Below are positions 1-8,959 of a stretch of 10,765 nucleotides of DNA, one piece after another. The stretch comes from Planctomycetaceae bacterium. GTDB taxonomy: Bacteria > Planctomycetota > Planctomycetia > Planctomycetales > Planctomycetaceae. Position 1 is the stretch's first letter. Each line of letters opens with the position of its first letter. The notes beneath the pieces were generated by a model. It did no database searches and was not told where the DNA came from. It saw nothing but the letters and a program-made list of their open reading frames with translations. Both the position numbers and the translations under genes were made by a program. The DNA lies in the NCBI GenBank assembly GCA_003503535.1, contig DOCI01000138.1, positions 10,904 to 21,668 of the forward strand, read 5' to 3'.

Positions 1-365
1 AGGTGATTTTTGAATATGCTCTGATCAGACAAATTCAAAATATGATGTAAAGATATTTAGGCTCCTGTCTCAACAGCGAGTTGGATGTTATCTGTAGTAC
101 ATACCAGTTCTTTGAGTCGATGAATGTATCCATATTCCATTCGAGAATTCGTGTCCATGCCTGGATTATTGTGACACTTCAAAATGGTGGCAAGACTTGA
201 GGAATTGGTTGATGAATTGTTGGGAACTCGGGAAAAAAATAGCGGAATGTTATGACAGGCATCAGCGTAGAATGACCTTATCCAGTTCTGTTTCTGCCAG
301 CGGTTTATTGAATACGGAAGGCCAGGCGACGAAGCTGAATCCATTAACTCCAGCATTTTTTAGAA
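1..365. other. Intergenic stretch downstream of the CHAT gene, no supported gene
   Basis: No gene can be supported here. A 99-codon open frame on the minus strand (57-356) opens 9 nt after the CHAT stop codon. It has no ribosome binding site, a random-looking composition and no domain I recognise. On the plus strand, a short frame at 184-255 (23 codons) and a frame at 197-427 that runs into the CHAT 3' end also look weak. No clear rho-independent terminator for the CHAT gene was found. A run of seven T on the minus strand (plus positions 234-240) is not preceded by a convincing stem. The stretch may be plain spacer or decayed sequence. Confidence 0.5.
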
Positions 366-3300
366 TTACCATTCGCCACTTAGCACAAATGCGGCCCAAA
401 ATCGTGGTGGAATCGAATTGGTTTTGATCTCATCATTCCGCGAAGCAACTTGATGAAGTTTACCTCGCAGCATTGCGATCTGAGCCTGCCGGAGAGATTC
501 CAGGCGACCGAGTTTTCTCTCCCATAAATTCTTATAGAATTCGACCATCAGTACACGTGTTGCTTCGTCGTCAACCTGCCATAATGTAGCGACGACAGTG
601 TCGGCACCTGCCAGGTGAAACGCTCTCTGCAAGCCGAGCAAACCTTCTCCACCTGCGATTTTTCCCAATCCAGTTTCGCATGCGGAAAGAACTGCTATCT
701 CAGTATGCTTGAGGTCAAGCTCTGCCACTTCAATAGCCGTCAGGAGTCCATCATCTCCAGCGGAGAGTTGACTGATTGAAAAGCCACTGGATCGATTCGC
801 TCCCGCCAGTGCGAGTCCAGATTGGAGGCCCGGTAGAATGTTGATGATTGATTCATCTGCATCGGACTTCATTGCCTCCTGCGATGCGGATCGAAAAAAA
901 CCGTGAGTGGCAAAGTGCACGTATTTGCGACCTGCTACCTGATGACGCAATTCCCCCTCGGTCGCGTATGATCCTCTCAGAATACTTAATCGTTCGACTG
1001 GCTCAGTGACTAAGTATAGTTGTTTGATGACATCGATTTCATCTGCCGTTTCGGGGAGTGGACTGAATTCGTGCAACGTATGATTTGAAGACCGTGTCGA
1101 CGCAATCAGTGGATAGTCTTGATCAGTCGTAGGCTGGTTTTCCCGGGAACCGGGCGCAGCAAAATCGACATCTCCCACGAGAAGTAATGAATTATCAGTC
1201 GATTGACCTTGATTTTTTGCGTCGACTGAGTGAGATAACATTTGGGCTGCTGGAACGTAAACCAACTGCAATTCTTCGATCAAATAGCGATCTGGGTTAG
1301 TTCCGGGTAAAGCTGCAAATGGTAGACGTGTCAAAAATGTATCGGCGGCAATCAAAACCGTTTCTGCGTTTCCAAAGTATTTGGCGACTGGGTCCCAAAC
1401 GCGTTCGCGAAGAACGGTTTGAGGGGAACGAATGGATGAGTCTTTTGTTGAAGAGCCGATTCTCAAGTCACCTCGTACGCCTCCCGCTCCACGGACAATT
1501 TCGCGACGCCATTCGTCAATTACGGCTTCGATTTCATCAGCCTTGCCAAGTTCGATTCTTTGTATCTTTCCCGCGGAGGGGACTACAAAGGCAACCAAAC
1601 GGCGTCCGTCATCTGTTGCAGTGGCTACGCTGCCTCGATAGACGAAATAATCGACTAGTACCGAGTTTTCTGGTAGGTGTTGTTGAAGATCATTCACGCT
1701 GATCGCCTGCTCCTGATTGCTCAGCAGTTGCGATGCCTGGATTGATAATTGAGATTCGAGTTCTTCTCGACGAGAAATTAACCGTTTTCGTTCCTTCCGA
1801 CGAGACTCTCGCGTCTCCTGGTCATCTCTGACGGATTCAAGAGCTGCGAGGGATCTTGTGACCTGCTGAAGCTCTTCAACAATGGGTTGCAATTCTTCAT
1901 TGTCAACTGCCAGTCGTCGTTGCATCTGACGGACAAGCACTGCTCCTTTCCATGCAAGAATTCTTTCATAAGCGCGAGTTGGATCTGTCTTCATCCCTGC
2001 TTCAAAGAGGAGCAGATTGTGGAGACTGTTCAAGAGTTGTGAGGATAGCAGAAGTTGCTGTCGTTCTGATTGTACGGAAGCTGTTTTTGCGAAATTTTCA
2101 GCACGTGCATCGAGGGCTTGATACTGATACTCAAGTGCTTCCTGTGAATTGCCTATTGCGTAGAGACGAACCGCCACTGATTCACAGTGATCCGCGTAAT
2201 CGGGGTGATTTGTGCCGTATTGGTCTGCGATTACCCCGACGATCTCTTTGAGTTCGCGAATCGCTTCATCATAGTTTCCGGTTTCGGCCAGAATTCTTGC
2301 CAAGCCAACTTTTGCCTTCAATGTCGATGTATGCGTTGTACCATAGACACGCTGGTTGATCTCCAGAGATTTCTGATAATACTCTCTGGCTTTATCCCAA
2401 TTCTCCGAAGACTCCTGAGTACTGGCTGCCTTTTCGAGCATGACTGCAAACTCTGGATGATCTTCGCCGAACGCTTTGCGCACAAGTTCGATCGCTTCAA
2501 CCAAAGTGTCTGTTGCTCGAGCATCCTTCTGTATCTTGTATAACGAAGCCAGATTGCTGCGAGAGAGAGCGTAGACTTGAGAATTCACCCCCGAGGTTAT
2601 CTTCAATAACTGTCCAGATTCTTCAAACAGGAGTGTAGCTTCCTGATAGTCTTTCATTTCCAGACAGATGATAGCCATGGAGTTGAGGGTGCTGGCATAC
2701 CGCGTCGTTTTCGTAATGTCTGCAAATTGTTGAATCTCTCGGGAGGTCCTTGCGGCAACCAATGCGGTGCGTAAATCACCAGTTTTCATAGCTGCGTGAG
2801 ATTGCATATAAAAAGCATCTGCGGTTTCAGGGTGAGTAGATCCATGAGAGCTTTCACGGAATTTGGCCACTTCTGAAAATAATTCCTGAGCTTCCTGATC
2901 TTGATCTAAAGCGACACAACACCGAGCCATTTGAAACTGAAGCTGCGTAGTTTGAGGATCAGAAACGCCAAAGTGCCTGATTAGCAGATCGTAAGCCTGC
3001 TTGCGTAAGCCTTTAGATTTTTTCCAATTCAAATCTTTTTCTGCGGTATTCGAATCCTTATACAATTGATAGGCCAGCTTGACCTCCTCCAATGCTTCCA
3101 GATCTAAAGACTGCATTGCCTGTGTTTGCTGCAGTGCAAGTTCTGCATCTCTTGTTTTCCAATGGGAATTTCCATAGAGGCTCTTTTGAACAGAGATAGA
3201 ATTTCGTCCCAGCTCCAATGCCTTTTCCCATTCGCCGGCATCTTCATATGCCCTGGCAAGGAGAGAGGCCGCATATTGCCAGGATTCCGATAAATCCTTA

Positions 3301-6119
3301 ATCAGACTCAGGTCGCCTTCTAAGAAGTTATGTCGCTTGTTTCCCTGTATTAGATAATCATGAGCTTTGTCGAGTTCTCCACGAGTCATATAGAGTCTGG
3401 CAAGTTGTATTTCAATGTTACTGTAATCGGGATGTTTCTCTCCTAAGAGCGGTTCAAGAATACTGAAAGACTCTGAATAAGCCTGCAATGCCTCTTCAAA
3501 TTTATCGACACTGGAAAGCGAGGCTCCATAAGACGCATTCATTAATGCGTAATAACGAGTTTCCTGACCGATGGTTTCAGACAATGCTTTGAGCGCGGCA
3601 ACGTAGAATTCACAGGCGAGTTGATGTTGATTCCTATCTGTTTGTTGTTTGGCTTTTTCAATCTGTTCCAGGGCATTCTTAAACTGGACCTGTTTTGCAT
3701 GAGGAAGCTTTGCAATGCTTTGGTACTCCATCAGATCATTGCTGAGATTCACCGCCTTCCAGTCCTCGGAACCATACATCTCCGTTCGGAGTTCAAGTTG
3801 ATCACTGATGAGTTCAGCGACTTCTGAAAATTTCCCTTCATCTAACGATTTTTTTACAGCACTTTCCAGAAAGGTGTTCAACTCGTGTCCGGCTCTCCGT
3901 GTGACTTCATTTTGTGAGCCGAATGATTCTCGATAGGCATTGTAAACAAGTCTACAATTCTCGATCGCTTCACTATTTCTTTCACTGTGATGAAGTACGA
4001 TTGAGAAGATCAATCTCGCTTTGAGCGCCTCGGGATGCTGATCTCCCTGCGTTCGCAGGTGGATTTTCAAACATTTCTCTGCGTAAGTGATCGCGCTCTT
4101 GAAATCTCCCATCTCAACAAGCGACTGAGCCATTAATCCATAGGAATCTGCGGTTTTGGGTGCGTCTTCACCTAACATCTGAATTCGAATCGCCAGCGAT
4201 TTTTCGAAATATTCCCGAGCTAAAGCCTTGTCGCCTGTTTCACCGATTGCATTACCAAGGTTACTGAGTGACTGGGCTGTGAGTTCATCGATTTCTCCTC
4301 GAGTTATCTCCATTATTTTGACAGACCTTGCATACATCGGAATTGCTTCTTTTGGGTGTCCGAGTCTTTGATGGATGTATGCCAGGTTGTTCCATAGTGC
4401 AGCCGTGTCAGGATGCAACTCTCCTAACTGACGGCGATTGATTTCCAATCCCTCTTCAAAAAACGGTAATGCGCCCTCGGGGTCTCCCCGAACATCCAAG
4501 AGGTACCCGATCGCCTTAACGGAATCGGCATGCTTTACGTGATGCTCTCCATAAATGGCTTTACGGTAGCGGTATGAAATGAGCCTCAATTGAAAGGCTC
4601 TCAGGTAATCACCCTTATTGAGTGGCTCTGCTTCCTGGCGTATATAGTATTCGGCAGCTTGATCGACATGATCTTCATCTTGAGTAAACACTCTTCGTGG
4701 AATGCCTGAAACTTCAATGGAGTCATAATCACCTTCGAGTTGAAAAGCATTTCCAAGAATCGCAGTCACGGGTTCTCGTGAATTATTATAAAGGGATGTG
4801 TAGTAGACCTCGCTCTGATTGTGTTCGATTTTGAGCAGTCCCTGGTCCAATCGTGTCGTCCAAAGACCGCTCGCGGTTCCGGTATCGATGTGCCAGGTTC
4901 GGTTCACCCCAGAAGCCCACTGCTTCCCATCCCATTGCGATTCTTCAACCCACAGTTCTTCTTTGAAAGAATCGCCTGTCATCGTACGATGAATTCCGAT
5001 CCAGACAGCAGCGTTCTGGCCAAGCTTGAATCCCCAGCGAAAATATCCACGGCCTTTTGTCACCTCGCCAGAAATCTGGAAATTCATTCGCATTTCCGTG
5101 CTGATTTCAGAAGCAACTGGCCTTAGCCATGTCACTTCAGAGGCAGTCATTGTTCCTGGGTTCCATGTCAGTTCTGTACTTGTCTGATAGAGTTTGAGCG
5201 TGTTTTCCTCGAAGTTATCTGAGAACAGCTCCTGTTCTTTTGCGGGTGGTATCGGGGCAATCAATCTTTGTAAGCGAATGAAGTCGTATCGAGGCTCAAT
5301 CAATTCGTTAGCCCACTCATCTCCTTTTAGTAACAGCGTCTCAATCACTTCGCGTTGATGGACTAAAGCTTTTTCGAGGTGACCAGCCTTTTCTTCTTCA
5401 GCCGAGTAATGTCCAAGAATATCACTGAGTGCATCAATAAAATCGGTCATACTGGGATGCCCCGGACCGTAAATTTCCGAGTAACGCTTGATTGCAAACC
5501 GCAAATGTGGCTCCGCTTTTCGAAACTGTTGATCCGCGTAAAGAGCCTTACCAAGTGTGCCTCGAGCATCTGAGAATTCTGTCATCTCTTCTCCGAGATG
5601 TTCTCGAATTACCTCGAGAGCAGAACGCGAAGCGTCGACTGCAACTTTCGTCTCACCAATGGAGATTAATGAACTGACGGTTGAAAGCTGGAGATCTGCT
5701 TTCAAAACCTGCTTACGGGGAAGATCATCCAGTTTTTTGAGAGCATCGATATATTTAAGCCCCGACTCCCATGCTCTTGTACGCCAGTATTCTTTGCCGA
5801 ATTTGGCACTATCGAGCTGATACATACGCAACGCCGATTCTCGTGCGGCTTCGAGTTGATCTTCCCGAATCCGACGTGTCGTCAAAAAAATGAGCACATC
5901 TGGCAACTCTTCATCAAGTCCTTCCGAGAGGATCAACCTCTCTGCCGATTCCATGGACTTAATCGCCTTCAGAGTATTTCCCTCAGCTTCAAACTGATAC
6001 GCTTGATCTTTCAGTCGAGCAATTATCCCCACGGTCTCCGGCGTTGAAACCTCATCCTGAGCGAAGAGCATTCCGGAATTCATGAGAAAACTCACAATCA
6101 ATAACGAAAGCTTTATCAT
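366..6119 (-). CDS. Exported giant TPR protein with C-terminal CHAT (caspase-like) peptidase domain
   Basis: The protein has 1917 residues counted from the ATG at 6119-6117. That start is preferred over the in-frame TTG at 6176 because it opens directly with a signal peptide (residues 1-20, ending LFA before Q21), and AGGA lies 11 nt upstream; the TTG has no ribosome binding site. Order seen: helical TPR-like repeats about 31-290; a Trp/Gly-rich, beta-rich segment about 298-476 that is not TPR; kinesin-light-chain-type TPRs about 486-1346, many with G-x-x-HP-x-x-A/T signatures spaced exactly 42 residues apart; a charged coiled coil about 1396-1466; and a CHAT domain about 1570-1917. Catalytic His is H1739 in FATHGFF and catalytic Cys is C1814 in LSACETG, followed by the family's GGEGLLGLQRAF and ATLWQVDD segments, so the peptidase looks active. 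CHAT is a clan CD cysteine peptidase family that includes separase-like and TPR-CHAT enzymes. TPRs usually bind partner proteins. The substrate is unknown. The signal peptide places it outside the cytoplasm, unlike Csx29-type TPR-CHAT proteins. Last gene of the co-directional trio. Confidence 0.93.
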   Translation of the reverse strand: MIKLSLLIVSFLMNSGMLFAQDEVSTPETVGIIARLKDQAYQFEAEGNTLKAIKSMESAERLILSEGLDEELPDVLIFLTTRRIREDQLEAARESALRMYQLDSAKFGKEYWRTRAWESGLKYIDALKKLDDLPRKQVLKADLQLSTVSSLISIGETKVAVDASRSALEVIREHLGEEMTEFSDARGTLGKALYADQQFRKAEPHLRFAIKRYSEIYGPGHPSMTDFIDALSDILGHYSAEEEKAGHLEKALVHQREVIETLLLKGDEWANELIEPRYDFIRLQRLIAPIPPAKEQELFSDNFEENTLKLYQTSTELTWNPGTMTASEVTWLRPVASEISTEMRMNFQISGEVTKGRGYFRWGFKLGQNAAVWIGIHRTMTGDSFKEELWVEESQWDGKQWASGVNRTWHIDTGTASGLWTTRLDQGLLKIEHNQSEVYYTSLYNNSREPVTAILGNAFQLEGDYDSIEVSGIPRRVFTQDEDHVDQAAEYYIRQEAEPLNKGDYLRAFQLRLISYRYRKAIYGEHHVKHADSVKAIGYLLDVRGDPEGALPFFEEGLEINRRQLGELHPDTAALWNNLAYIHQRLGHPKEAIPMYARSVKIMEITRGEIDELTAQSLSNLGNAIGETGDKALAREYFEKSLAIRIQMLGEDAPKTADSYGLMAQSLVEMGDFKSAITYAEKCLKIHLRTQGDQHPEALKARLIFSIVLHHSERNSEAIENCRLVYNAYRESFGSQNEVTRRAGHELNTFLESAVKKSLDEGKFSEVAELISDQLELRTEMYGSEDWKAVNLSNDLMEYQSIAKLPHAKQVQFKNALEQIEKAKQQTDRNQHQLACEFYVAALKALSETIGQETRYYALMNASYGASLSSVDKFEEALQAYSESFSILEPLLGEKHPDYSNIEIQLARLYMTRGELDKAHDYLIQGNKRHNFLEGDLSLIKDLSESWQYAASLLARAYEDAGEWEKALELGRNSISVQKSLYGNSHWKTRDAELALQQTQAMQSLDLEALEEVKLAYQLYKDSNTAEKDLNWKKSKGLRKQAYDLLIRHFGVSDPQTTQLQFQMARCCVALDQDQEAQELFSEVAKFRESSHGSTHPETADAFYMQSHAAMKTGDLRTALVAARTSREIQQFADITKTTRYASTLNSMAIICLEMKDYQEATLLFEESGQLLKITSGVNSQVYALSRSNLASLYKIQKDARATDTLVEAIELVRKAFGEDHPEFAVMLEKAASTQESSENWDKAREYYQKSLEINQRVYGTTHTSTLKAKVGLARILAETGNYDEAIRELKEIVGVIADQYGTNHPDYADHCESVAVRLYAIGNSQEALEYQYQALDARAENFAKTASVQSERQQLLLSSQLLNSLHNLLLFEAGMKTDPTRAYERILAWKGAVLVRQMQRRLAVDNEELQPIVEELQQVTRSLAALESVRDDQETRESRRKERKRLISRREELESQLSIQASQLLSNQEQAISVNDLQQHLPENSVLVDYFVYRGSVATATDDGRRLVAFVVPSAGKIQRIELGKADEIEAVIDEWRREIVRGAGGVRGDLRIGSSTKDSSIRSPQTVLRERVWDPVAKYFGNAETVLIAADTFLTRLPFAALPGTNPDRYLIEELQLVYVPAAQMLSHSVDAKNQGQSTDNSLLLVGDVDFAAPGSRENQPTTDQDYPLIASTRSSNHTLHEFSPLPETADEIDVIKQLYLVTEPVERLSILRGSYATEGELRHQVAGRKYVHFATHGFFRSASQEAMKSDADESIINILPGLQSGLALAGANRSSGFSISQLSAGDDGLLTAIEVAELDLKHTEIAVLSACETGLGKIAGGEGLLGLQRAFHLAGADTVVATLWQVDDEATRVLMVEFYKNLWERKLGRLESLRQAQIAMLRGKLHQVASRNDEIKTNSIPPRFWAAFVLSGEW
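4692..5228 (-). other. Beta-rich, jelly-roll-like domain embedded between TPR blocks of the CHAT protein
   Basis: This encodes residues about 298-476 of the CHAT protein. The segment opens with FSDNFEE and contains alternating hydrophobic strands with many Trp, Gly and Thr (for example GYFRWGFKLG, VWIGIHR, GLWTTRLDQG, LLKIEHNQ) and ends near DYDSIEVSGIP. This pattern resembles the concanavalin-like/LamG beta-sandwich style found in extracellular planctomycete proteins, often involved in carbohydrate or protein binding. I cannot name a family. The assignment rests on strand pattern and composition only. Confidence 0.55.
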
Positions 6120-6130
6120 GATTCTGACAA

Positions 6131-6134
6131 TCCT
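6131..6134 (-). promoter_or_regulatory. Probable ribosome binding site of the CHAT gene
   Basis: AGGA on the minus strand lies 11 nt before the ATG at 6119. The spacing is slightly long, but it is the only purine-rich match near either candidate start and supports the ATG over the upstream TTG. Confidence 0.4.
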
Positions 6135-6298
6135 GTTTTGTATCGTTTCCAGTCTGTAAGTCCTGTTGGAGGGCAAACTACAAACGAAAGTTTATCAGCA
6201 GAAATCGAAGGTGATATACGTTGATTTGAAAACAATTCTGGTCTCAACCGAAAATCGTAATGTCGAGTCAAGCAGAAATGCCTGAGATTTGCAACGAA

Positions 6299-6325
6299 TT
6301 TATATCATACTGAGCAAGCGGGCAA
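6299..6325 (-). promoter_or_regulatory. Possible sigma-70-type promoter of the CHAT gene
   Basis: On the minus strand TTGCCC (6325-6320) is followed after 15 bp by TATAAA (6304-6299), which carries an extended -10 TGa just upstream (6307-6305). It lies about 180 nt before the CHAT ATG, in the spacer after the caspase gene. The -35 match and the short spacing are imperfect. If real, the CHAT gene can be transcribed on its own. Confidence 0.3.
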
Positions 6326-6404
6326 AAAAGATTAAGCAATTTATCCATTTACAGCAGCAACGATATCTTACTGCAAACTGAAGCTGAGTTATGAGAATCC
6401 CTCG

Positions 6405-6448
6405 GATCGAGAACTCACGGAAAAGGATCTTACCGGGTTTTCTCGATC
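6405..6448 (-). other. 9-bp-stem hairpin downstream of the caspase gene
   Basis: GATCGAGAA (6405-6413) and TTCTCGATC (6440-6448) are perfect 9-bp inverted repeats around a 26-nt loop; the loop itself can form a CGG/CCG inner stem. It begins 15 nt after the caspase TAA. No T-run follows on the minus strand, so it is not a classical rho-independent terminator. It could protect or process the 3' end of the caspase message. Confidence 0.5.
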
Positions 6449-6463
6449 ATAACCCCGTGCTCG

Positions 6464-8803
6464 TTAATCCTGAGAGATTCTTTTCTTCTGAGGCCTGGCA
6501 ATCCATTGCACAATATCTACGGTCCAGGATGTGTCATATTGATTTGTTTTTTGCTGGAATAGCGGGCGATCTCCACGTGTCACGAAATAGGTTTCCTGCA
6601 ATAGGATTTCTGCCAAAGACGATGGAGAGTGGTTTTTGTTTTTGTGAGCAGAAAGGGGATTGATACCAGAACTTCTTAAATTTGGCAGACTGTCCTGTTC
6701 AAGCATTGAAAAATAATTTTCCTCTCGTGTCGCCAGCAGGATTGTCCAGCGCGGGCCAAACACGGTGCGGGCATCTTCACCAGTTTCACTGACAAGCTGA
6801 AAACCACCAATTTGCAGCGTTTCACCCGGATGGATGAGTTTTGCCTGATCGCCCCGCTGCCAGGGCAGCATGGTCTGAATTCCCATATTAGCGTCGATTT
6901 GTAATACAGTAATGTAATAGGGGGAAGTTCCCGATTCCTCTGAAATGATACTCCAGTCGTAAAAATCATCTTCCTGAACAATCAGAGGACTTGTTGTTCG
7001 AGTAACGTCATCGGATGTAGGTACAGACAGATCCGATGTCGAACTCCAGGGGGAGCGTCCAACAATTTCGGCTTGTCCATCAGATATTTCGACGGTCAAT
7101 CGATCTAATTGCAAACGCACCGCGGGCGTGTTGTTTTTGCGACTGCGATTCTCTTCGGAAATTCGGATCAGATTCCTGGCTCGAGTAATTCTTCTGAGAC
7201 ATTGATTGATTTGGGGTAAGGTTTTCAGAGGAGTTCTAAGATCAAATGGCTCGCCAGCATCGCCCCATCCCCCACGAAGTGTCGAGGGGATTGAAGTGCG
7301 ATATTGCGGTTGCGATTGATTTTCATCATTAAAACCCGTGATTGGAAACAAAGCTGCGTAGTGGCCGTCAATCCTGAGAATTAAATCGCCTGACTCCCCC
7401 TGACTTGCTGGCCTGAGCCAGTTCGTTTCTGATTCAGAATTGCTGTTAAATAGTTCCCGAAGCGACTCGGGAACCCGATTGTCTTCTATTGAGACTGCTA
7501 CGATATTTCCTGAGTCTGTTTCGACTAATTCCAATTGCAGGCATGTTTTGTAATCTCCGTAATGATGGTATTGTTCTACAGCATAACCTTGCTGAAATGA
7601 TGCTGGCAGGCGGAAGGAATCAAATTCCTCGTCAAAACGTTGCAGGACTTCTGCCCGAGCTGTCGTACCTGCAACCTCAACCACTTTAAGCCACGAAAGC
7701 GGTTCTGCGGACTGATCAAAGATTTGTTCAGGACGTTCATAAAGCAGATATAGAGAACCGACGGAGAGGCCATGTAAAGAACCGGCCCTCAGGATGACCT
7801 GATCCTTTCGATTTCCATCAGCTAACGTAATCCAATATTGCGGAATGTCTGTCTGTCGATCCGCACTGCAGACAATCGATCGCAAATCCCCTTCCACACG
7901 TGGAGTGGGGGCAGCCATGGTTTTGTGATCAAGACGATATCGGGAAATAATTTCATCGACCAGCATCTCATAACTGAGTTTTGAAACTGACTGTTTTTCA
8001 TTCAATACCTGAACCAGAAAACGTGAGAGCAAACCAAATGTTTTGTCACCTTCAGGATATTCTGGCTCCTGCTGATGTGACAGGCAGGCATATAGCGCGA
8101 CAGCATTCTGCGGGAGTGTCGTTTCCGATTTTTGGACAGTTTGATGTTGAGATGAGGGGACTGGTTTAAGTTGACGGTCGAGACGTCTAACCTTTGTTGC
8201 TCCTCTGGCAGCTGTACCACTGTGACACGAATCCAGAATTATCCACAAACGCGTTCGATTGTCGGCACAAATCGACTGTGCGAACTGATTCAGTTCATCG
8301 TCTCGAATGTCCGCTTCGCTTCCTTGAACGACAGCATCGTATGGAACAAGAGTTTCATCCAATCCATCATCTGGCTCATCTGCCAATGGCCCTTCGAGTT
8401 GATCGTAAACTTGAGAACCATGACCGCTGTAGTGGAAAATCACCTGAGAGGCTGGAGAGTCCTCAGGCAATGCTTTAATTTTCTGAACAAGAGTCTGCAT
8501 CGCTTGCCGGATGGCCAGAGCCGTCGCTTGCTCATCAATCAAAGTGATAATGTCGCGATCAGAATCGAATCCGAAACGGGTCACCAACACATCGTGTAAG
8601 GCCTCAACATCATTCCGACAACCATCTAGATCTGTTATCTCTTCAGATTGATAGTTGCCAACTCCAATCAACAAAGCAAACTTGGGTGGATTAGTATTCT
8701 CTGTATCGTTTTGAGCAAAACAACTCGACACCGCAACAAGAAACAATATGCCCGTGAATATGACATTAGACCAATATGACATCAACCGGTTATAAGTTCT
8801 CAT
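6464..8803 (-). CDS. Exported metacaspase-type caspase-fold (C14) peptidase with C-terminal extension
   Basis: The protein has 779 residues. The ATG at 8803 opens a short basic N-terminus and a hydrophobic segment (about 11-28). Cleavage could be by signal peptidase I after A30 (CFA before Q31), or lipidation at C28, since VSSC fits a relaxed lipobox. The caspase p20-like domain spans about 41-195, starting KFALLIGVGNY. Catalytic His is H128 in HYSGHGSQ and catalytic Cys is C193 in LDSCHSG. The acidic DEPDDGLDETLVPYD stretch (142-156) is the metacaspase pattern tied to a basic P1 pocket and calcium binding. A basic linker (196-215) separates this from a p10-like part (about 233-312). Residues about 335-390 (AGSLHGLSVGSLYLLYE, VVEVAG) look like a small beta-barrel often fused to bacterial caspases. 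Residues about 608-695 (YYITVLQID, MLPWQRGD, GETLQIGG) resemble the DUF4384-type C-terminal domain. The family typically cleaves after Arg or Lys. The in vivo substrate is unknown. It lies between the trypsin and CHAT genes on the same strand. No strong ribosome binding site; GAAAG is 4 nt upstream. Confidence 0.92.
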   Translation of the reverse strand: MRTYNRLMSYWSNVIFTGILFLVAVSSCFAQNDTENTNPPKFALLIGVGNYQSEEITDLDGCRNDVEALHDVLVTRFGFDSDRDIITLIDEQATALAIRQAMQTLVQKIKALPEDSPASQVIFHYSGHGSQVYDQLEGPLADEPDDGLDETLVPYDAVVQGSEADIRDDELNQFAQSICADNRTRLWIILDSCHSGTAARGATKVRRLDRQLKPVPSSQHQTVQKSETTLPQNAVALYACLSHQQEPEYPEGDKTFGLLSRFLVQVLNEKQSVSKLSYEMLVDEIISRYRLDHKTMAAPTPRVEGDLRSIVCSADRQTDIPQYWITLADGNRKDQVILRAGSLHGLSVGSLYLLYERPEQIFDQSAEPLSWLKVVEVAGTTARAEVLQRFDEEFDSFRLPASFQQGYAVEQYHHYGDYKTCLQLELVETDSGNIVAVSIEDNRVPESLRELFNSNSESETNWLRPASQGESGDLILRIDGHYAALFPITGFNDENQSQPQYRTSIPSTLRGGWGDAGEPFDLRTPLKTLPQINQCLRRITRARNLIRISEENRSRKNNTPAVRLQLDRLTVEISDGQAEIVGRSPWSSTSDLSVPTSDDVTRTTSPLIVQEDDFYDWSIISEESGTSPYYITVLQIDANMGIQTMLPWQRGDQAKLIHPGETLQIGGFQLVSETGEDARTVFGPRWTILLATREENYFSMLEQDSLPNLRSSGINPLSAHKNKNHSPSSLAEILLQETYFVTRGDRPLFQQKTNQYDTSWTVDIVQWIARPQKKRISQD

Positions 8804-8862
8804 AGGACTTTCAACTCAATAGTAAGCGGTCATGAGTTACCGGATGGGAACTTCGTTGAGAT

Positions 8863-8880
8863 AATTTGATATCCAGTGTC
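8863..8880 (-). promoter_or_regulatory. Shared near-palindromic motif, copy 2 (caspase leader)
   Basis: The minus strand reads GACACTGGATATCAAATT, which matches 16 of 18 positions of the plus-strand sequence at 10574-10591. It lies 60-77 nt upstream of the caspase start. The core GATATC is a palindrome, as expected for a dimeric DNA-binding protein site. No regulator is encoded in the window, so the role is inferred from position and conservation. Confidence 0.4.
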
Positions 8881-8959
8881 CTTTCAGGGCATAGAACTGG
8901 GCCTCAAATTACAGTACCGCACTCCACAGTAACGCCACCACTGTCGTGGTTTTTAACAC

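Noticed and set aside
6120..6176. TTG start at 6176 giving a 19-residue longer CHAT protein.
   Set aside because: No ribosome binding site, and it would place a charged stretch in front of a signal peptide that begins exactly at the ATG at 6119.
6391..6663. 90-codon plus-strand frame across the caspase 3' end.
   Set aside because: It mostly overlaps the caspase coding sequence antisense, has no domain likeness, and is a shadow frame.
8171..8599. 142-codon plus-strand frame within the caspase gene.
   Set aside because: It lies antisense to the catalytic p20-like region, whose coding sense is beyond doubt; no motif in the translation.
8937..8954. ACCAC-tgtc-GTGGT hairpin followed by five T on the plus strand, as a terminator.
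   Set aside because: It points along the plus strand, where no gene ends; on the minus strand the T-run precedes the stem as A's. The stem is only 5 bp.
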